A stretch of 52,903 nt of DNA from Cellulomonas uda (GCF_006538705.1 NZ_BJLP01000027.1:1-52903), one strand, 5' to 3'; positions 1 through 10,289 are shown, counted from the first letter of the stretch. A program made the numbers and translations. The notes: generated by a model from the sequence alone, not told the origin.

Positions 1-125
1 GAGCCGATGCGCTCGACCCACAGGCGGGTGCCGCCCGCGTTGGCGGGCGCTCGCGAGGGGATCGGCGCAGGCACGGGAGCGGCCGCGTCGGGGCTCGTCG
101 TCTGGCTCGGCGTCTGGCTCGTCAT
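1..125 (-). CDS. OsmC-family protein, N-terminal fragment
   Basis: The reverse strand from 125 gives an ATG-started reading frame of 41 codons that runs off the window edge. It has a Ser/Thr/Pro/Ala-rich leader and ends in LWVERIG. The phrase 'R-LWVERxG' is typical of the first strand of OsmC-like peroxiredoxin-type proteins of actinobacteria, which reduce organic peroxides with paired cysteines; those residues lie outside the window. A GAGG ribosome-binding site lies about 9 nt upstream of the ATG. The family call rests on this short motif only. Confidence 0.5.
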   Translation of the reverse strand, partial: MTSQTPSQTTSPDAAAPVPAPIPSRAPANAGGTRLWVERIG

Positions 126-450
126 GGGCCGATCCTCGCACGGGGCGCGGCTGCGCGCGGGGGGTGCGGGGGCGGTGCGATTGCGCAACGACTACGGATG
201 GCCCGCGGTCGCGCGCTCGTCAGGCTCGCGACGGTTCGTCCGGTTCGGGTGGGCCGTGAGGGGGTCGCGGGTGGTCGTCGGGGTGCGCGTCGGGGCGCGG
301 GGCGCAGCGGTGCTGCGGTGCGCGGCCGCCGCCGGGCTGGTCGTCGCGGTGTGCGCGGGGTGCTCGTTGTTCGACCGTGAGGAGGAGGTCGACCAGGGGC
401 GCAGCCCCGCGCGCGAGGGGGCCGCACGTGGGGCGTGGCAGGCTGGTGCC
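126..450. other. Intergenic region between divergent genes
   Basis: This 325-bp gap holds the promoters of the leftward OsmC-like gene and of the rightward gene starting at 451. The forward frame stays open through it and includes a hydrophobic Ala/Val stretch ending in Cys (about 310-362) that superficially resembles a lipoprotein signal. There is no plausible start or ribosome-binding site for it, so I read it as noncoding. No other gene seen. Confidence 0.5.
439..444 (+). promoter_or_regulatory. Probable -10 box, leaderless promoter
   Basis: CAGGCT ends 6 nt before the GTG at 451, the spacing seen in front of several other genes in this window. It suggests that transcription starts at the GTG itself. 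Confidence 0.35.
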
Positions 451-921
451 GTGAAGCTCTGGGGCCGCAAGGAACGCGTGACGCTCGAGGTCGACGACGG
501 CTTCCACGTGGCCGAGGCGCCCGCGCTGCAGCGCGCGATCGTGCAGGTCCTCGGCGCGGACAAGACCGGCGGCGTGCCGGTCCCCGCGGAGCTCCAGCTC
601 GAGCCGGGACGCGGCGACGCGCTCGTCGTGGTGTGGCGCAACATGATCGTCGGCTTCGTGCCGCCGGAGCGCGCCGGCGGTCTCGCCGCCCGGCTCCCCC
701 GCGGGCGCGCCGTGGGCGTGGTGCCCGGCTGCGTGCACCCCGAGGTGCACGACGTCCCGCGCGACGGCGACGACCGCCACGGCGTCCTGTGGCGCATCTG
801 GGCCGGACCGGTCCCGGAGGTGTTCCCCGAGGTCCCCGAGGGCCTGGACCGCCTCGCGGTCCCGGAACGCACGATCCTCGGCATCCCGCTCAGCCGGATC
901 CACACCCCACCCCCTCACTGA
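451..921 (+). CDS. Conserved hypothetical protein, 156 aa
   Basis: A soluble acidic protein of unknown function. The GTG start is preferred over the long in-frame upstream extension because a -10-like hexamer lies 6 nt before it and the downstream sequence becomes protein-like at that point (MKLWGRKERVTLEVDDGF). The protein has no signal peptide or membrane segment. It contains alternating beta-type stretches (ALVVVWRNMIVGFVP, GRAVGVVPGC) and ends in ILGIPLSRIH. I do not recognise a named domain. The next gene on this strand is the decayed LuxR-type regulator, so no operon partner helps with function. Confidence 0.6.
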   Translation: MKLWGRKERVTLEVDDGFHVAEAPALQRAIVQVLGADKTGGVPVPAELQLEPGRGDALVVVWRNMIVGFVPPERAGGLAARLPRGRAVGVVPGCVHPEVHDVPRDGDDRHGVLWRIWAGPVPEVFPEVPEGLDRLAVPERTILGIPLSRIHTPPPH

Positions 922-990
922 CCCCACCCCCGCCACCCACCACCCGCCCCCAAACCGCCCGCACCACCCGCACCGCCCACCCACCGACGC

Positions 991-1060
991 CGAGTGCGCA
1001 CGTCGCGGTTCGAGTGCGCACGTCGGGCGTGCGCGCTCGCGCAGGAACGTGCGCACTCGG
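991..1060. repeat. Compound palindromic repeat (CGAGTGCGCACGT units)
   Basis: Two direct copies of CGAGTGCGCACGTCG start at 991 and 1011, 20 bp apart. An inverted copy, ACGTGCGCACTCG, lies at 1047-1059. The outer pair can fold into a long hairpin and the inner copy offers an alternative fold. It lies about 70 bp downstream of the gene ending at 921. It may be a terminator or a REP-like intergenic element; the sequence alone does not decide. Confidence 0.6.
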
Positions 1061-1159
1061 CCGGGGGATGGGGTCGGGTGGGGGGTCGGGTGGGTGGGGT
1101 GAGGGTGGGGTGAGGGCGGTGGGGTGGGGTGGGTCAGGGGTGGCGGACTCCACGCACGC

Positions 1160-2062
1160 CGCGACCGGCGCGTCCCTGCTGCGGTCGCCTACAGCGAGCG
1201 GTACCGCTGGGGGGTCGGCGAGATCGCGACGATCGACGCGCTCATCCGCCTGTGGTCGGGGGACCTGCGCCCGCTGGCCATGGCGGAGGACCCCGAGGGC
1301 GGGGCGCCGCTGGACCGGGTCGCGGCGCAGGTCGCCCGCGGCATCACCGGCATCGCGTTCGGCGTGTGGTCGCAGGCCGCGACGGACCTGCGCGCCGCGA
1401 ACGCGCGCCTGCGCGTCGACGACTCGCGCGCCCTCACCGCGTACACCACGGCGGCCGAGGCGCTCGCGGTCGCTGCGAGCGGCACCCCGCGCGCGGCCCA
1501 CCATCTGCTCGACCAGCTCGGGGCCGTCCCGCTGCGCGCCGCCGCCGCGCTCGAGCCGGAGATCCGGCTCACGCGCCTGGACGCCCTGACGTGGCTGCAC
1601 GACGGCGACCCCGCCGCGGAGCCCGCGGCCCTCGCGTCGTGAGCTCGCGAGCGCGGTGCGCGGCGCGTCGAGCTCGAGGCCCTGCACCGCTGCGTCCGCG
1701 CCGGCGACCCCCCGCCGGGCGTCATCGAACGCGTCGACGAGCTCGCGACCCTCGTCGAAGGCCCGCGCGCCGTCGCCGTGGCGGCGCACGTCGCCGCGCT
1801 CGTCGCGCAGGACGCGGACCTCGCGCGCATCGCCGAGCGCGAGCTCAACCGGTGCGGCCTGTGGCTGCCGCCCGTCGAGCCGCCCGTCGCCCTCAACCCG
1901 CGCGAGCGGGAGATCGCCGCGCTCGCCGCCGGCGGCATGACGAGCCGCGCGATCGCCGCCCGCCTGACCCTGTCCGTGCGGACCGTGGACTCGCACCTGG
2001 CCCGCGTGTTCACCAAGACGGGCGTGCACTCCCGCGAGGGTCTGATCGCCGTCCTGCGCTGA
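1160..2062 (+). pseudogene. LuxR-type regulator, N-truncated with in-frame stop
   Basis: One reading frame runs across this region but is interrupted by a TGA at 1640-1642. Before the stop it encodes an alpha-helical segment (from YSERYRWGVGEIATIDAL) like the TPR-ish middle of large LuxR/MalT-type regulators. After the stop, in the same frame, comes more helical sequence and a complete C-terminal LuxR helix-turn-helix (LNPREREIAALAAGG, then SVRTVDSHLARVFTKTG) ending at 2062. No ATPase domain or convincing start exists upstream, so the N-terminal part is missing. A short HTH-only protein could start near 1778 (GTG), but it has no clear ribosome-binding site. Most likely a decayed gene. Confidence 0.7.
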
Positions 2063-2070
2063 CACAGGCA

Positions 2071-2100
2071 GGGGCGGGACCGCTCGTGCGGCCCCGCCCC
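2071..2100. terminator. Bidirectional terminator hairpin
   Basis: GGGGCGGG at 2071-2078 pairs with CCCGCCCC at 2093-2100, with a further CGC/GCG inside. It lies between the decayed LuxR gene and the convergent xylanase gene. Confidence 0.65.
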
Positions 2101-2120
2101 GTGCTTTATGCGTCCGTGCG

Positions 2121-3461
<1,341 letters not shown>

Positions 3462-3502
3462 GTCAACCAATGGTTGACATCCTTTGTCAACCATTGGTTG
3501 AC
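3462..3502. promoter_or_regulatory. Pair of mirrored operators upstream of HTH gene
   Basis: GTCAACCAATGGTTGAC (3462-3478) and GTCAACCATTGGTTGAC (3486-3502) are each 17-bp near-palindromes and exact reverse complements of one another, with centres 24 bp apart. They end 8 bp before the ATG at 3511. A TTGACA hexamer (3474-3479) bridges the first operator. The arrangement fits autorepression by the HTH protein encoded next. Confidence 0.7.
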
Positions 3503-3510
3503 TGCCCGCC

Positions 3511-4068
3511 ATGGACATCCGGACGGCGCACCAGGCGCTCAAGGAAGCCCGTCGCAACCTCGACGCGGCGGTGCAGGCGGCACGAGCCCAGGGGCGTACC
3601 TGGGCGCAGATCGGTGAGGAGCTCGGCATGACCAGGCAGGCAGCGTTCAAGCGATTCGGCCGACCCGTCGACCCGAGCACCGGTGACGAGATCACGCCGC
3701 GCTCAGTGCGCGACGTCGTCGATCTCACCGAGCGCGTCTTCGCACTCATCGCCGCAGGCGACTACGACCAGCTCACCCCGCTCATGCACCCGCAGACGCT
3801 CCAGGAGATCCCGCCGGCACTCATCGCGGACACGTGGCGCAAGGTCCTCACCGAGGTCGGCGCGCTCGAGCGTTGCGAGGGCACGCACGTCGAGCTCCCC
3901 GGCGGCACGGCCATCGAGTCCGACGAGCAGGTCGTCGGCACCGTCGTCGGCGCCACCACGCTCGAGTGCGAAGCCGGCTCCCTGCACGGCCGCGTCGCCG
4001 TCTCCGACGACTCGCGCGTCGTCGGCATCCTGCTGGTCCCCACCGACCACGGCCCGCTCCCGTTCTGA
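3511..4068 (+). CDS. HTH-DUF3887-type regulator, 185 aa
   Basis: The N-terminal 60 residues form a helical region with a clear helix-turn-helix ([21 protein letters not shown]). The rest resembles the DUF3887 fold, a small alpha+beta domain of the NTF2/cystatin type ([18 protein letters not shown], then [11 protein letters not shown] and a beta-rich end). Fusions of this kind in actinobacteria are thought to be ligand-sensing transcription factors; the ligand is unknown. The ATG follows a pair of mirrored operators within 8 bp, so autoregulation is likely. It stands alone, divergent from the xylanase gene, and could also influence that promoter. Confidence 0.75.
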   Translation: MDIRTAHQALKEARRNLDAAVQAARAQGRTWAQIGEELGMTRQAAFKRFGRPVDPSTGDEITPRSVRDVVDLTERVFALIAAGDYDQLTPLMHPQTLQEIPPALIADTWRKVLTEVGALERCEGTHVELPGGTAIESDEQVVGTVVGATTLECEAGSLHGRVAVSDDSRVVGILLVPTDHGPLPF

Positions 4069-4078
4069 CCGCGCCGCT

Positions 4079-4115
4079 CCGGTAGGCTTCCTGCGTCCTT
4101 GCGGTCGCCTACCGG
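4079..4115. terminator. Hairpin after the HTH gene
   Basis: CCGGTAGGC (4079-4087) and GCCTACCGG (4107-4115) form a 9-bp stem with a 19-nt loop just after the stop at 4068. Confidence 0.5.
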
Positions 4116-4199
4116 CGCTGCGGGGGCTCGCAAGGATCGCCACGGCAGTCACGCGGCCCGAGCCGAACGCGGCTCCGCTCGCATACTCTGCGGGATCCC

Positions 4200-4272
4200 G
4201 CGCCTGTAGCTCAGGGGATAGAGCACCGCTCTCCTAAAGCGGGTGTCGGCAGTTCGAATCTGCCCAGGCGCA
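4200..4272 (+). tRNA. tRNA-Arg (anticodon CCT)
   Basis: A complete cloverleaf: acceptor GCGCCTG/CAGGCGC, a D-arm with GCTCAGGGGATAGAGC, anticodon stem CCGCT/AGCGG with loop CTCCTAA (anticodon CCT at 4233-4235), and a T-arm with GTTCGAATC. The discriminator is A and CCA is not encoded. A TACTCT -10 box lies at 4184-4189. It reads the AGG codon. tRNA genes are favoured integration sites, and an integrative element begins directly downstream. Confidence 0.97.
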
Positions 4273-4348
4273 CAGAGGTGTTGTTGCAGGTCAGGGGCTG
4301 GATCGGCGCCGCGACGGCGGCCAAGTGAGTGTCCGATTTGTCGGGCAC

Positions 4349-4371
4349 TGGTCAGCGTGTGGTCAGCGACT
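4349..4371. repeat. Left copy of 23-bp element-end repeat
   Basis: TGGTCAGCGTGTGGTCAGCGA plus CT: two 9-bp units TGGTCAGCG, 11 bp apart. An identical copy occurs at 14414-14436. Tandem short repeats near both ends of an integrative element are typical of integrase or excisionase arm-binding sites. Confidence 0.6.
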
Positions 4372-4380
4372 TGTCTCAGG

Positions 4381-4433
4381 ACGTGGACAGCCCGGTCAAG
4401 AACGTGGACGGACGCCAGCGGACGACCGTGGAC
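4381..4433. repeat. Three CGTGGAC repeats
   Basis: ACGTGGAC at 4381-4388 and 4402-4409 and CCGTGGAC at 4426-4433, spaced 21 and 24 bp apart, about two helical turns. They lie between the tRNA and the first cargo gene and may be further recombinase arm sites. Confidence 0.4.
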
Positions 4434-4549
4434 TCACAGCGACGATGTGCCCGGTCGAGTCTGCACCCGTCTGCAGAACTGGCCGCTAAGCGCCTTCGGG
4501 CGTGGTTGGCTCGTACCTCGTGACCGATGGAGACGAACGAGGGGGCGCG

Positions 4550-6187
4550 TTGGATCATCACGAGGCTGTTGCGGCGCTGAGGCAGATTGACGAGCGCGAG
4601 ACCAGCCAGACCAACGGTAGTGGTCCCTGGACCGTGGTTTACGACAGTTGGCACCACTCCCGGGATCGAAACGGAGGTCGCTTCGCTGCCTTCGCGAGGC
4701 CGAGCTACCGCGAGCGGGCAATGCAGAGCGCCACATGGGACCTGAGAGTTGGGGGCGGCTCGCCGGGGTTCTCGCAGCATAGCGAGGACGGCGAGTGGGT
4801 GAGCACGTACCACCGTAACGTCGACGGACCGGATCTTGAACCACTGGTTCTCATTCAAGAGATGTATGGCGTAGTTCCCGATGCATACCTCATTTCTGAG
4901 GAGTTTCGGCTACTGATGCGCCTGTGGGAGGACAAGGCAACCGGAAACTTCTACACCGTCGGCGGTGACGGATCCAAGGAACTTGCGATCGAGTTCGACG
5001 GCCAACGAATCAGAGTTCGTACCCCTCTCCTGCGTCGCTATCAGGCTGCGCGTCAACTAGACCTTCTGCTCTTCTCGGACACTCGCATCTTCGTGGACAC
5101 CGACGAGAGCCCTGAGGCTTTCGACGAACTGCGTGAAGAAGACCATGTCGAGAACGACTCCGTGGTATTCATGGGAATCGGCGACATTGACTTCCGTCGG
5201 GCGCAGGTATTCTCGCGATTGCTGGTCAAGCGGGTGTTGCCGCCGCCTCCGCAAGAGAAGAGCGGTATCTGGCCGTGGGATGGCGACGACGAGGAGTATC
5301 CGGAGTTCATCATTGGCGAGGACGACCATGGGCGTCCCATCAAGTTCACGTGCGAGAAGGACAAGCTTGCGAACTACTTCGGCAAGAATCCGGATGCGCC
5401 GCACTACCTGACACCCGTGTTCTTTAGGCCCGAGGTTCTAAAGCGCTACTACGACGACCCGAAGCTGTACTCGGTTACAGATGGGCGGCTGTCGTGCGGA
5501 TCGCTGTGGGGTGTCCAGATTGACAACGGCAACCCATCGGCCGTGATGGTGTTCCTGGGTGACATCGGTCGTGACATTCCGAGCAGCCATCGGGATCACT
5601 GGCGCGCCTACAACATCCCGCCAGTGTCGAGGATGAGCGAGTCCACGTTCCGTCGATCGTTCCTCGCACAGTCTGCTGAGACAGAGAACGCCGAGCATCT
5701 CTTCAAGAATGCATATCTTGCGACCCAGTTGGCCTGGACCGAGAAATGGGGATGGGGACTCTACCGCGATGCTGAAGGGAGTGACGCGGAACTGATCCGA
5801 CGCGTTCGTATCCCTCTCAACAACACCGACACCGAGTTCGAAGCGCAACTCCTCGGCCTCGCCAAACTGCTCGTGGATCTCCTGAATGAGGCGGAGATTG
5901 CAGCGGGGTTGCCGCCTGTCAAGAACGAGAAGGGCATCTCGAAGCTCGAGCGATTCCTGGAAGCCGCTGATTATGAGTATGTCGATCGTGACATTGCGCT
6001 TCTGCGGACCATCCAGAATCTGAGGTCGCGCATTGCTGCCCACACGTCAGGATCGAGCGGTCAGGCGTTCCTGGCCGAGGAGCTAGACGGGCTGAGCAAG
6101 CCCGAGTTCATCGAGAAGCTCATGCGGGCCGCTACCAAGATGTTCGCTGACCTTTCGGAGCTCGCACCCCAGCGACCGGAATCATGA
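4550..6187 (+). CDS. Orphan cargo protein with HEPN-like C-terminus
   Basis: A 545-aa soluble protein I do not recognise as a whole. The TTG start at 4550 is preferred over the upstream GTG at 4502 because GAGGGGG lies 6 nt before it. The N-terminal two thirds are mixed alpha/beta, rich in acidic and aromatic residues, with a proline-rich stretch (VLPPPPQEKSG). The last about 150 residues are helical and contain LRTIQNLRSRIAAH, an R-x5-H motif placed as in HEPN ribonuclease-type domains of abortive-infection and toxin proteins. Codon use is much less GC-biased than the neighbours, indicating transfer. Its position at the edge of a mobile element suggests defence cargo; that is inference. Confidence 0.75.
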   Translation: MDHHEAVAALRQIDERETSQTNGSGPWTVVYDSWHHSRDRNGGRFAAFARPSYRERAMQSATWDLRVGGGSPGFSQHSEDGEWVSTYHRNVDGPDLEPLVLIQEMYGVVPDAYLISEEFRLLMRLWEDKATGNFYTVGGDGSKELAIEFDGQRIRVRTPLLRRYQAARQLDLLLFSDTRIFVDTDESPEAFDELREEDHVENDSVVFMGIGDIDFRRAQVFSRLLVKRVLPPPPQEKSGIWPWDGDDEEYPEFIIGEDDHGRPIKFTCEKDKLANYFGKNPDAPHYLTPVFFRPEVLKRYYDDPKLYSVTDGRLSCGSLWGVQIDNGNPSAVMVFLGDIGRDIPSSHRDHWRAYNIPPVSRMSESTFRRSFLAQSAETENAEHLFKNAYLATQLAWTEKWGWGLYRDAEGSDAELIRRVRIPLNNTDTEFEAQLLGLAKLLVDLLNEAEIAAGLPPVKNEKGISKLERFLEAADYEYVDRDIALLRTIQNLRSRIAAHTSGSSGQAFLAEELDGLSKPEFIEKLMRAATKMFADLSELAPQRPES

Positions 6188-6251
6188 CCTCGCCACGCCG
6201 CCGCGACGAAGGACTCGTCTGACCTCGGCGAAGGTCTGAAGGGCGCCGGCC

Positions 6252-7394
6252 TCAGTCCGCGGTGTCGGCGGTTGAGTCACGTGGCGGCTCGATCGCCCGC
6301 GGCGCCTGCATCAGCGGGATCACCGGCAGCCGCTCCATCGCCTGCCAGGTGGCCTCGCTGAACAGGTGCCCGTACAGGTCCATCGTCATCGTCGCGGTGG
6401 AGTGTCCGAGGATCACCTGCACGGCCTTCACGTCCGCCCCCGCCGCGATGAGCAGCGATGCGGCGGTGTGCCGCAGGTCGTGGATGGTCGTCCCCTCCAC
6501 CCCGGCCCGCCGCGTGGCCTCCATCCAGCCCGACCGCGCCCGGAAGTTGGTGTTGGTCCACACGCCGCCGGTCGGGCTCGGGAAGAGGTACCCGCCCGGG
6601 GCGGTGAAGGCGACCCGCGTCCGCACGTACTCGTCCAACGCCGCGGGCACGGGCACCGTCCGGGTCTGGTGCGTCTTGGTCGGCCCGAACACCGCCCCGC
6701 TGGTCCGCTTCGACTGCGTCGCCGCGCGGTGAACCCGGACCCCGAGCCCGTGCGGGGTCTGCACGACGTCGTCGACCCGCAGTGCCGCCATCTCTGAGAA
6801 CCGGCACCCCGTGGTCCCGAGGAACAGCACGACTGGCTGGCACAGCGGCTGCACCGCCATGACCAGCCGGCCGAGCTGGTCGGGCCGCAGCCAGTGCGGC
6901 TCGCGCTTGGTGCCCCCGCGCGGCAGCGCCACCATCCGCGCGACGTTCACGGACAGCCGCCGGTCGCGGATCGCGTAGTCGAACACCAGCCGCATCATCG
7001 ACAGCGCCCGACGCCGCGTCGCCGTCGCCAGCCCGCGCGCCGTCAGCGCCGACATGACCCGCTCGACGTCGGCCGCCGAGATCCCGGAGATCGGGTACGC
7101 CCCGATCTCCGGGATCACGTACTTGTCCAGCAGGAACCGCGTGGTCTCCTGGCTGCGCATCGCCAGGTGACCGCGCGAGGCCTGCCACTCCTCGGCCAGC
7201 GCCGCGAACGTCATCCGACCGCGCGCCGGGTCGATCCACGAGCCGGCGTCCAGCTTCGCGAGCTGGTCGGCCTCCCAGCGCTTGGCATCGACCCGGCGCC
7301 CGAACGACCGCTGCGCGATGACCCGACCCTCGAAGAACACCTTCGCGCGCCAGGTCACGCTGCCCGTCGGGTGCGCCCGCCTGGTGACGGACAT
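6252..7394 (-). CDS. int: Tyrosine-type site-specific integrase
   Basis: A 380-aa phage-type recombinase that should catalyse integration and excision at the tRNA-Arg site. It has an N-terminal arm-binding region (about 1-60), a SAM-like core-binding domain (about 60-150) and a catalytic domain with the complete active site: Arg198 (GTTGCRFSE), His305-x-x-Arg308 (IHDLRHT), His331 (LGHS) and Tyr341 (MDLYGH). The start is the ATG that overlaps the excisionase stop (TGATG), so the two are translationally coupled. No truncation or substitution is visible, so the enzyme looks functional even though the right attachment site appears lost. Confidence 0.93.
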   Translation of the reverse strand: MSVTRRAHPTGSVTWRAKVFFEGRVIAQRSFGRRVDAKRWEADQLAKLDAGSWIDPARGRMTFAALAEEWQASRGHLAMRSQETTRFLLDKYVIPEIGAYPISGISAADVERVMSALTARGLATATRRRALSMMRLVFDYAIRDRRLSVNVARMVALPRGGTKREPHWLRPDQLGRLVMAVQPLCQPVVLFLGTTGCRFSEMAALRVDDVVQTPHGLGVRVHRAATQSKRTSGAVFGPTKTHQTRTVPVPAALDEYVRTRVAFTAPGGYLFPSPTGGVWTNTNFRARSGWMEATRRAGVEGTTIHDLRHTAASLLIAAGADVKAVQVILGHSTATMTMDLYGHLFSEATWQAMERLPVIPLMQAPRAIEPPRDSTADTAD

Positions 7395-7606
7395 CAGCGC
7401 CGCTTCACCGGCATCGTCGGCTCGCGCTCGACCCACGCCGCAGGGAGCAGGATCACCGTGCCGAGCCGCCGGAACGGGATCTGCTCGTGCTCGACCAGGT
7501 GGTACAGCGTCCGGGGCGGCACCCCGAGCACCCGCGCCGCGTCCTTCACGCGGTAGTACTGACGGGCCGGGGCGGCCGGGACGGTGTGCTGTGCGGTGGT
7601 GGTCAT
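7394..7606 (-). CDS. xis: Excisionase-like HTH protein, 70 aa
   Basis: A small MerR/HTH_17-type DNA-binding protein (YYRVKDAARVLGVPPRTLYHLVEHEQIP), typical of excisionases encoded next to tyrosine integrases in actinobacterial elements. It would bend DNA at the attachment sites to favour excision. A strong AAGGAG lies 8 nt before the ATG. Its stop codon overlaps the integrase start by one base, implying a two-gene operon. Confidence 0.85.
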   Translation of the reverse strand: MTTTAQHTVPAAPARQYYRVKDAARVLGVPPRTLYHLVEHEQIPFRRLGTVILLPAAWVEREPTMPVKRR

Positions 7607-7642
7607 GACCTTCTCCTTCTGTTGGGTTGGGTGTGGCGGTGG

Positions 7643-9352
7643 TCAGCGACCGAGCACCGGTCCATCGGCGGACGGCGGCGGCGGCGCGGTCAAGGGATGC
7701 GGCGCGGGCTGTGGAGGCCAGGGGTTCCGCGGTTGCTGTGGATGCACGGGCGGCACGAGGGGCGCGGCGCGGCCGGGGTGGTAGGTGTCCCAGGTTTCGG
7801 TGGCGCTGGGCTCGGTGTGACTCGTGGCGAGGATCTGCTCGAGGACCTCGCGGCCCGACGACGGCGCCTGGCCGGGCAGGCAGTCCGGGTCGCCTTGGTC
7901 GACGACGACGTAGGCCCGGTTGATGTGGCGGCCGCGGCTCATCGCGACGTACAGATCCTCGCGACCCATGCCGGGGGTGGCGATGGTGTGGGTCTCGTCG
8001 ACGGTGATGCCCTGGGTGCGGGCGACGGTCGTGGCGTAGCCGAGCTCGACGTGCTCGGCGACGTACTCGGCGGGCAGGCGGACCGGGGCCGCGTTGGCGT
8101 GGCCGGCGGGCCGGACGCGGAGGGACCCGTCGGGCAGGACGGCAGTGACGTCCCAGAGGGCGCCGTTGCGCACGAACCCGTCGGCGGTGGTCAGGCGTCG
8201 GTGGTTGCGGCGGGTGACGATCCGGTCGCCGAGGCCGGCCGCCAGCCCGTCGTGCAGGCTCGCCCCGGAAGGTGCGACGTGGCCGGTGGTGAGCCGGTCG
8301 GCGCGGATCCGGGCGTTGAGCTCGCGGACGGTCCGGTTGTCGACCGCCTGCAGCACCGCAACCCTGCCGTGCTCCGCCGCGGAGGTGACGGCGTCAATCG
8401 CGGCGTCGAGCATGGCGTCGTGGTCGCCGGAGGTGATGGCGCCGTGGGCCTCGTAGGCGTCGAGCGCAGTCGGGTGGGCACGGCGGAGCTCGAGGCTGGC
8501 CCGCGCCTCCCACGGGTTCGCGAACCGCCAGAGGCTGGTGAGCTCGGCGGTGGGTCCGCGGCGGGCGAGCATCCCGAACGCGCCGCCGGCGTCCACCGAG
8601 CCGCGTTGCAGGTGGTCCCCGACGAGCAGCACCTTCGCCGTCGCCGCCCGTGCCTGCTCGACGATCGCGGCTAGCGTGCGGGTATCGGCGAGGGAGGCCT
8701 CGTCGACGATGACGAGCTGGCCCGGGGAGAACCGCCACTGGTCTTGCTCGGCGCGCAGCCGCCAGTGCTCCTCGTTGGCCGCACGCTGCTCCCGGTAGTC
8801 GCGGCTGGCCTTGCGGGCGACGGCGTCGGCGTAGTGCAGGGCGCGAATGGTGGCTCCATCACCGGTGGACTCGTGCAGCCACTTCGCCGTCGTCTCGCAC
8901 GGCACCCCGAGCGACTCCGCCAGCGCTCGCGCCGCGGTGGCCGACGGCGCCAGCCCGGCCACCGACCCGATGCCGTGCCGCCAGAACGAACTCAGCGCGG
9001 CGAGCGTGGTGGTCTTGCCCGACCCGGCCGGCCCGACCAGCACGTCGAGCAGCCGCCCGGAGGTGATGACGGCTTCGGCGGCCGCACGCTGGTCAGGGGC
9101 GAGGGCGCCGAGGTGGTGCTCGGTGCGCAGGGGGATGGCGCCGAGCATCTCCGCCGGCCGGTGCGGTGCGCCGGTGGTCTCCGCGGCGTCGATGAGGACC
9201 TTCTCCGCGCCGAGCAGCTCAGTCGAGGTGAACAGCGACTCCCCGACCCGCCGCGTCATCGGGTCGCGGCTGCCGTCCAGGTGCACGCACGCCGCCCCGG
9301 CCTCGGTGGTGATCGCGTTGAGCAGCGCCCGCCGCTCCGCGGGTGAAGCCAT
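7643..9352 (-). pseudogene. MobF relaxase, C-terminal helicase part (fragment)
   Basis: 569 codons encoding the RecD-like helicase half of a TraA/TrwC relaxase-helicase, which unwinds DNA during conjugative transfer. Visible motifs are Walker A GPAGSGKTTT, Walker B VIVDEAS, a late SF1 motif ATTVARTQGIT and DLYVAMSRGR. A Pro-rich tail follows. The protein lacks the relaxase domain. The preceding codons on this strand (KLLR before MASPAERRALL) fit continuation from the segment now lying inverted at 9367-10289. It is therefore the third piece of one gene broken by inversion. It could still be translated from its own ATG but would be only a helicase. Confidence 0.85.
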
Positions 9353-9366
9353 CCGCAGCAGCTTCG

Positions 9367-10289
9367 ATGACGCGCTCGGCCGGCCCTATAGCCGGTTCGA
9401 TGACGGGAAGCGTCACGCGGTCGTCGGGTTCGACCTCACGTTCACCGCGCCGAAGTCCGTCTCGGTTCTCTGGGTGCTGGCGGATGACGCGACCCGCGTC
9501 ATTGTCTATGACGCGCACCGGGCGGCACTGGCGTCATCGCTGGAGTTCGTCGAGCAGCGCGTCATCCGCACCCGCATCGGCGAGGTGGGCCGTCATCAGG
9601 TCCGCACCCGCGGCATGGTCGCCGCGGCCTTCGACCACTGGGACACCCGAGCCGGTGACCCGAACCTGCACACCCACGTCGTCATCGCCAACAAGGCCCA
9701 AGGGCCCGACGGCGCCTGGCGGAGCCTGGACGGGCGGACCGTGCACGCCGCGGTCGTCACCGTGTCCGAGCTCTATGACGCGCTGCTGGCGGACGAGCTG
9801 GCGCGGCGGCTGCCGGTGGAGTGGTCGATGCGCGACCGTGGGCCGCGGCGGAACCCGGCGTTCGAGGTGGACGGGATCGGCGAGGATCTGCTCGCGCACT
9901 TCTCGACCCGCGCGGAGGCGATCCACTGCGCCGGGCAGGAGTGGCTCGCTCAGTTCGAGACCACCCACGGCCGGGCGCCGACCCGGGTGGAAACGACCCG
10001 GGCCCGCCAGCACCTCACCCGCGCGACGCGGCCGCCGAAGACGGTCCGTCCGCTGGCGGACCTGCTGGCGGACTGGGCGAACCGCGCCCGCGCGCTGACG
10101 GGGCTCCAGCCGCACGACCTCGCGGCCCGCGCCCTGGCCGGCGCCTACGGGCGGGCGTTGCACGCGCACGACGTCGGCCCGGAGGTGCGCGCGGCGATGG
10201 TCGCGCAGGTGCTCGATGACGTGTCGACGCGCCGGTCGGTGTGGACGACGTGGAACCTTGGCGCCGGGGCCGTGCGCGCGTCGCGGTGA
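9367..10289 (+). pseudogene. MobF relaxase, middle part, inverted
   Basis: This forward-strand segment encodes the core of a TrwC-type relaxase: LGRPYS, then GFDLTFTAPKSVSVLW, the metal-binding histidine motif GDPNLHTHVVIANK, and the downstream linker ending VSTRRSVWTTWNL. It has no start codon of its own in a sensible place and reads in the opposite direction to the N- and C-terminal parts that flank it. The relaxase tyrosine would be in the N-terminal piece on the other strand. Inverting this segment would rebuild one leftward gene from 10539 to 7643. Confidence 0.85.

Noticed and set aside
7..450. In-frame N-terminal extension of the gene at 451, with a lipoprotein-like stretch
   Set aside because: No start signal, and the first 125 bases are occupied by the leftward OsmC-like gene.
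8847..9366. Forward extension upstream of the inverted relaxase segment
   Set aside because: The sequence is Ser/Ala/Arg shadow of the leftward helicase part; relaxase similarity begins only at about 9367.
9369..10281. 7-bp inverted repeat GACGCGC/GCGCGTC at the inversion ends as crossover site
   Set aside because: Recombination there would not restore the relaxase reading frame, and such words are frequent in this GC-rich sequence.
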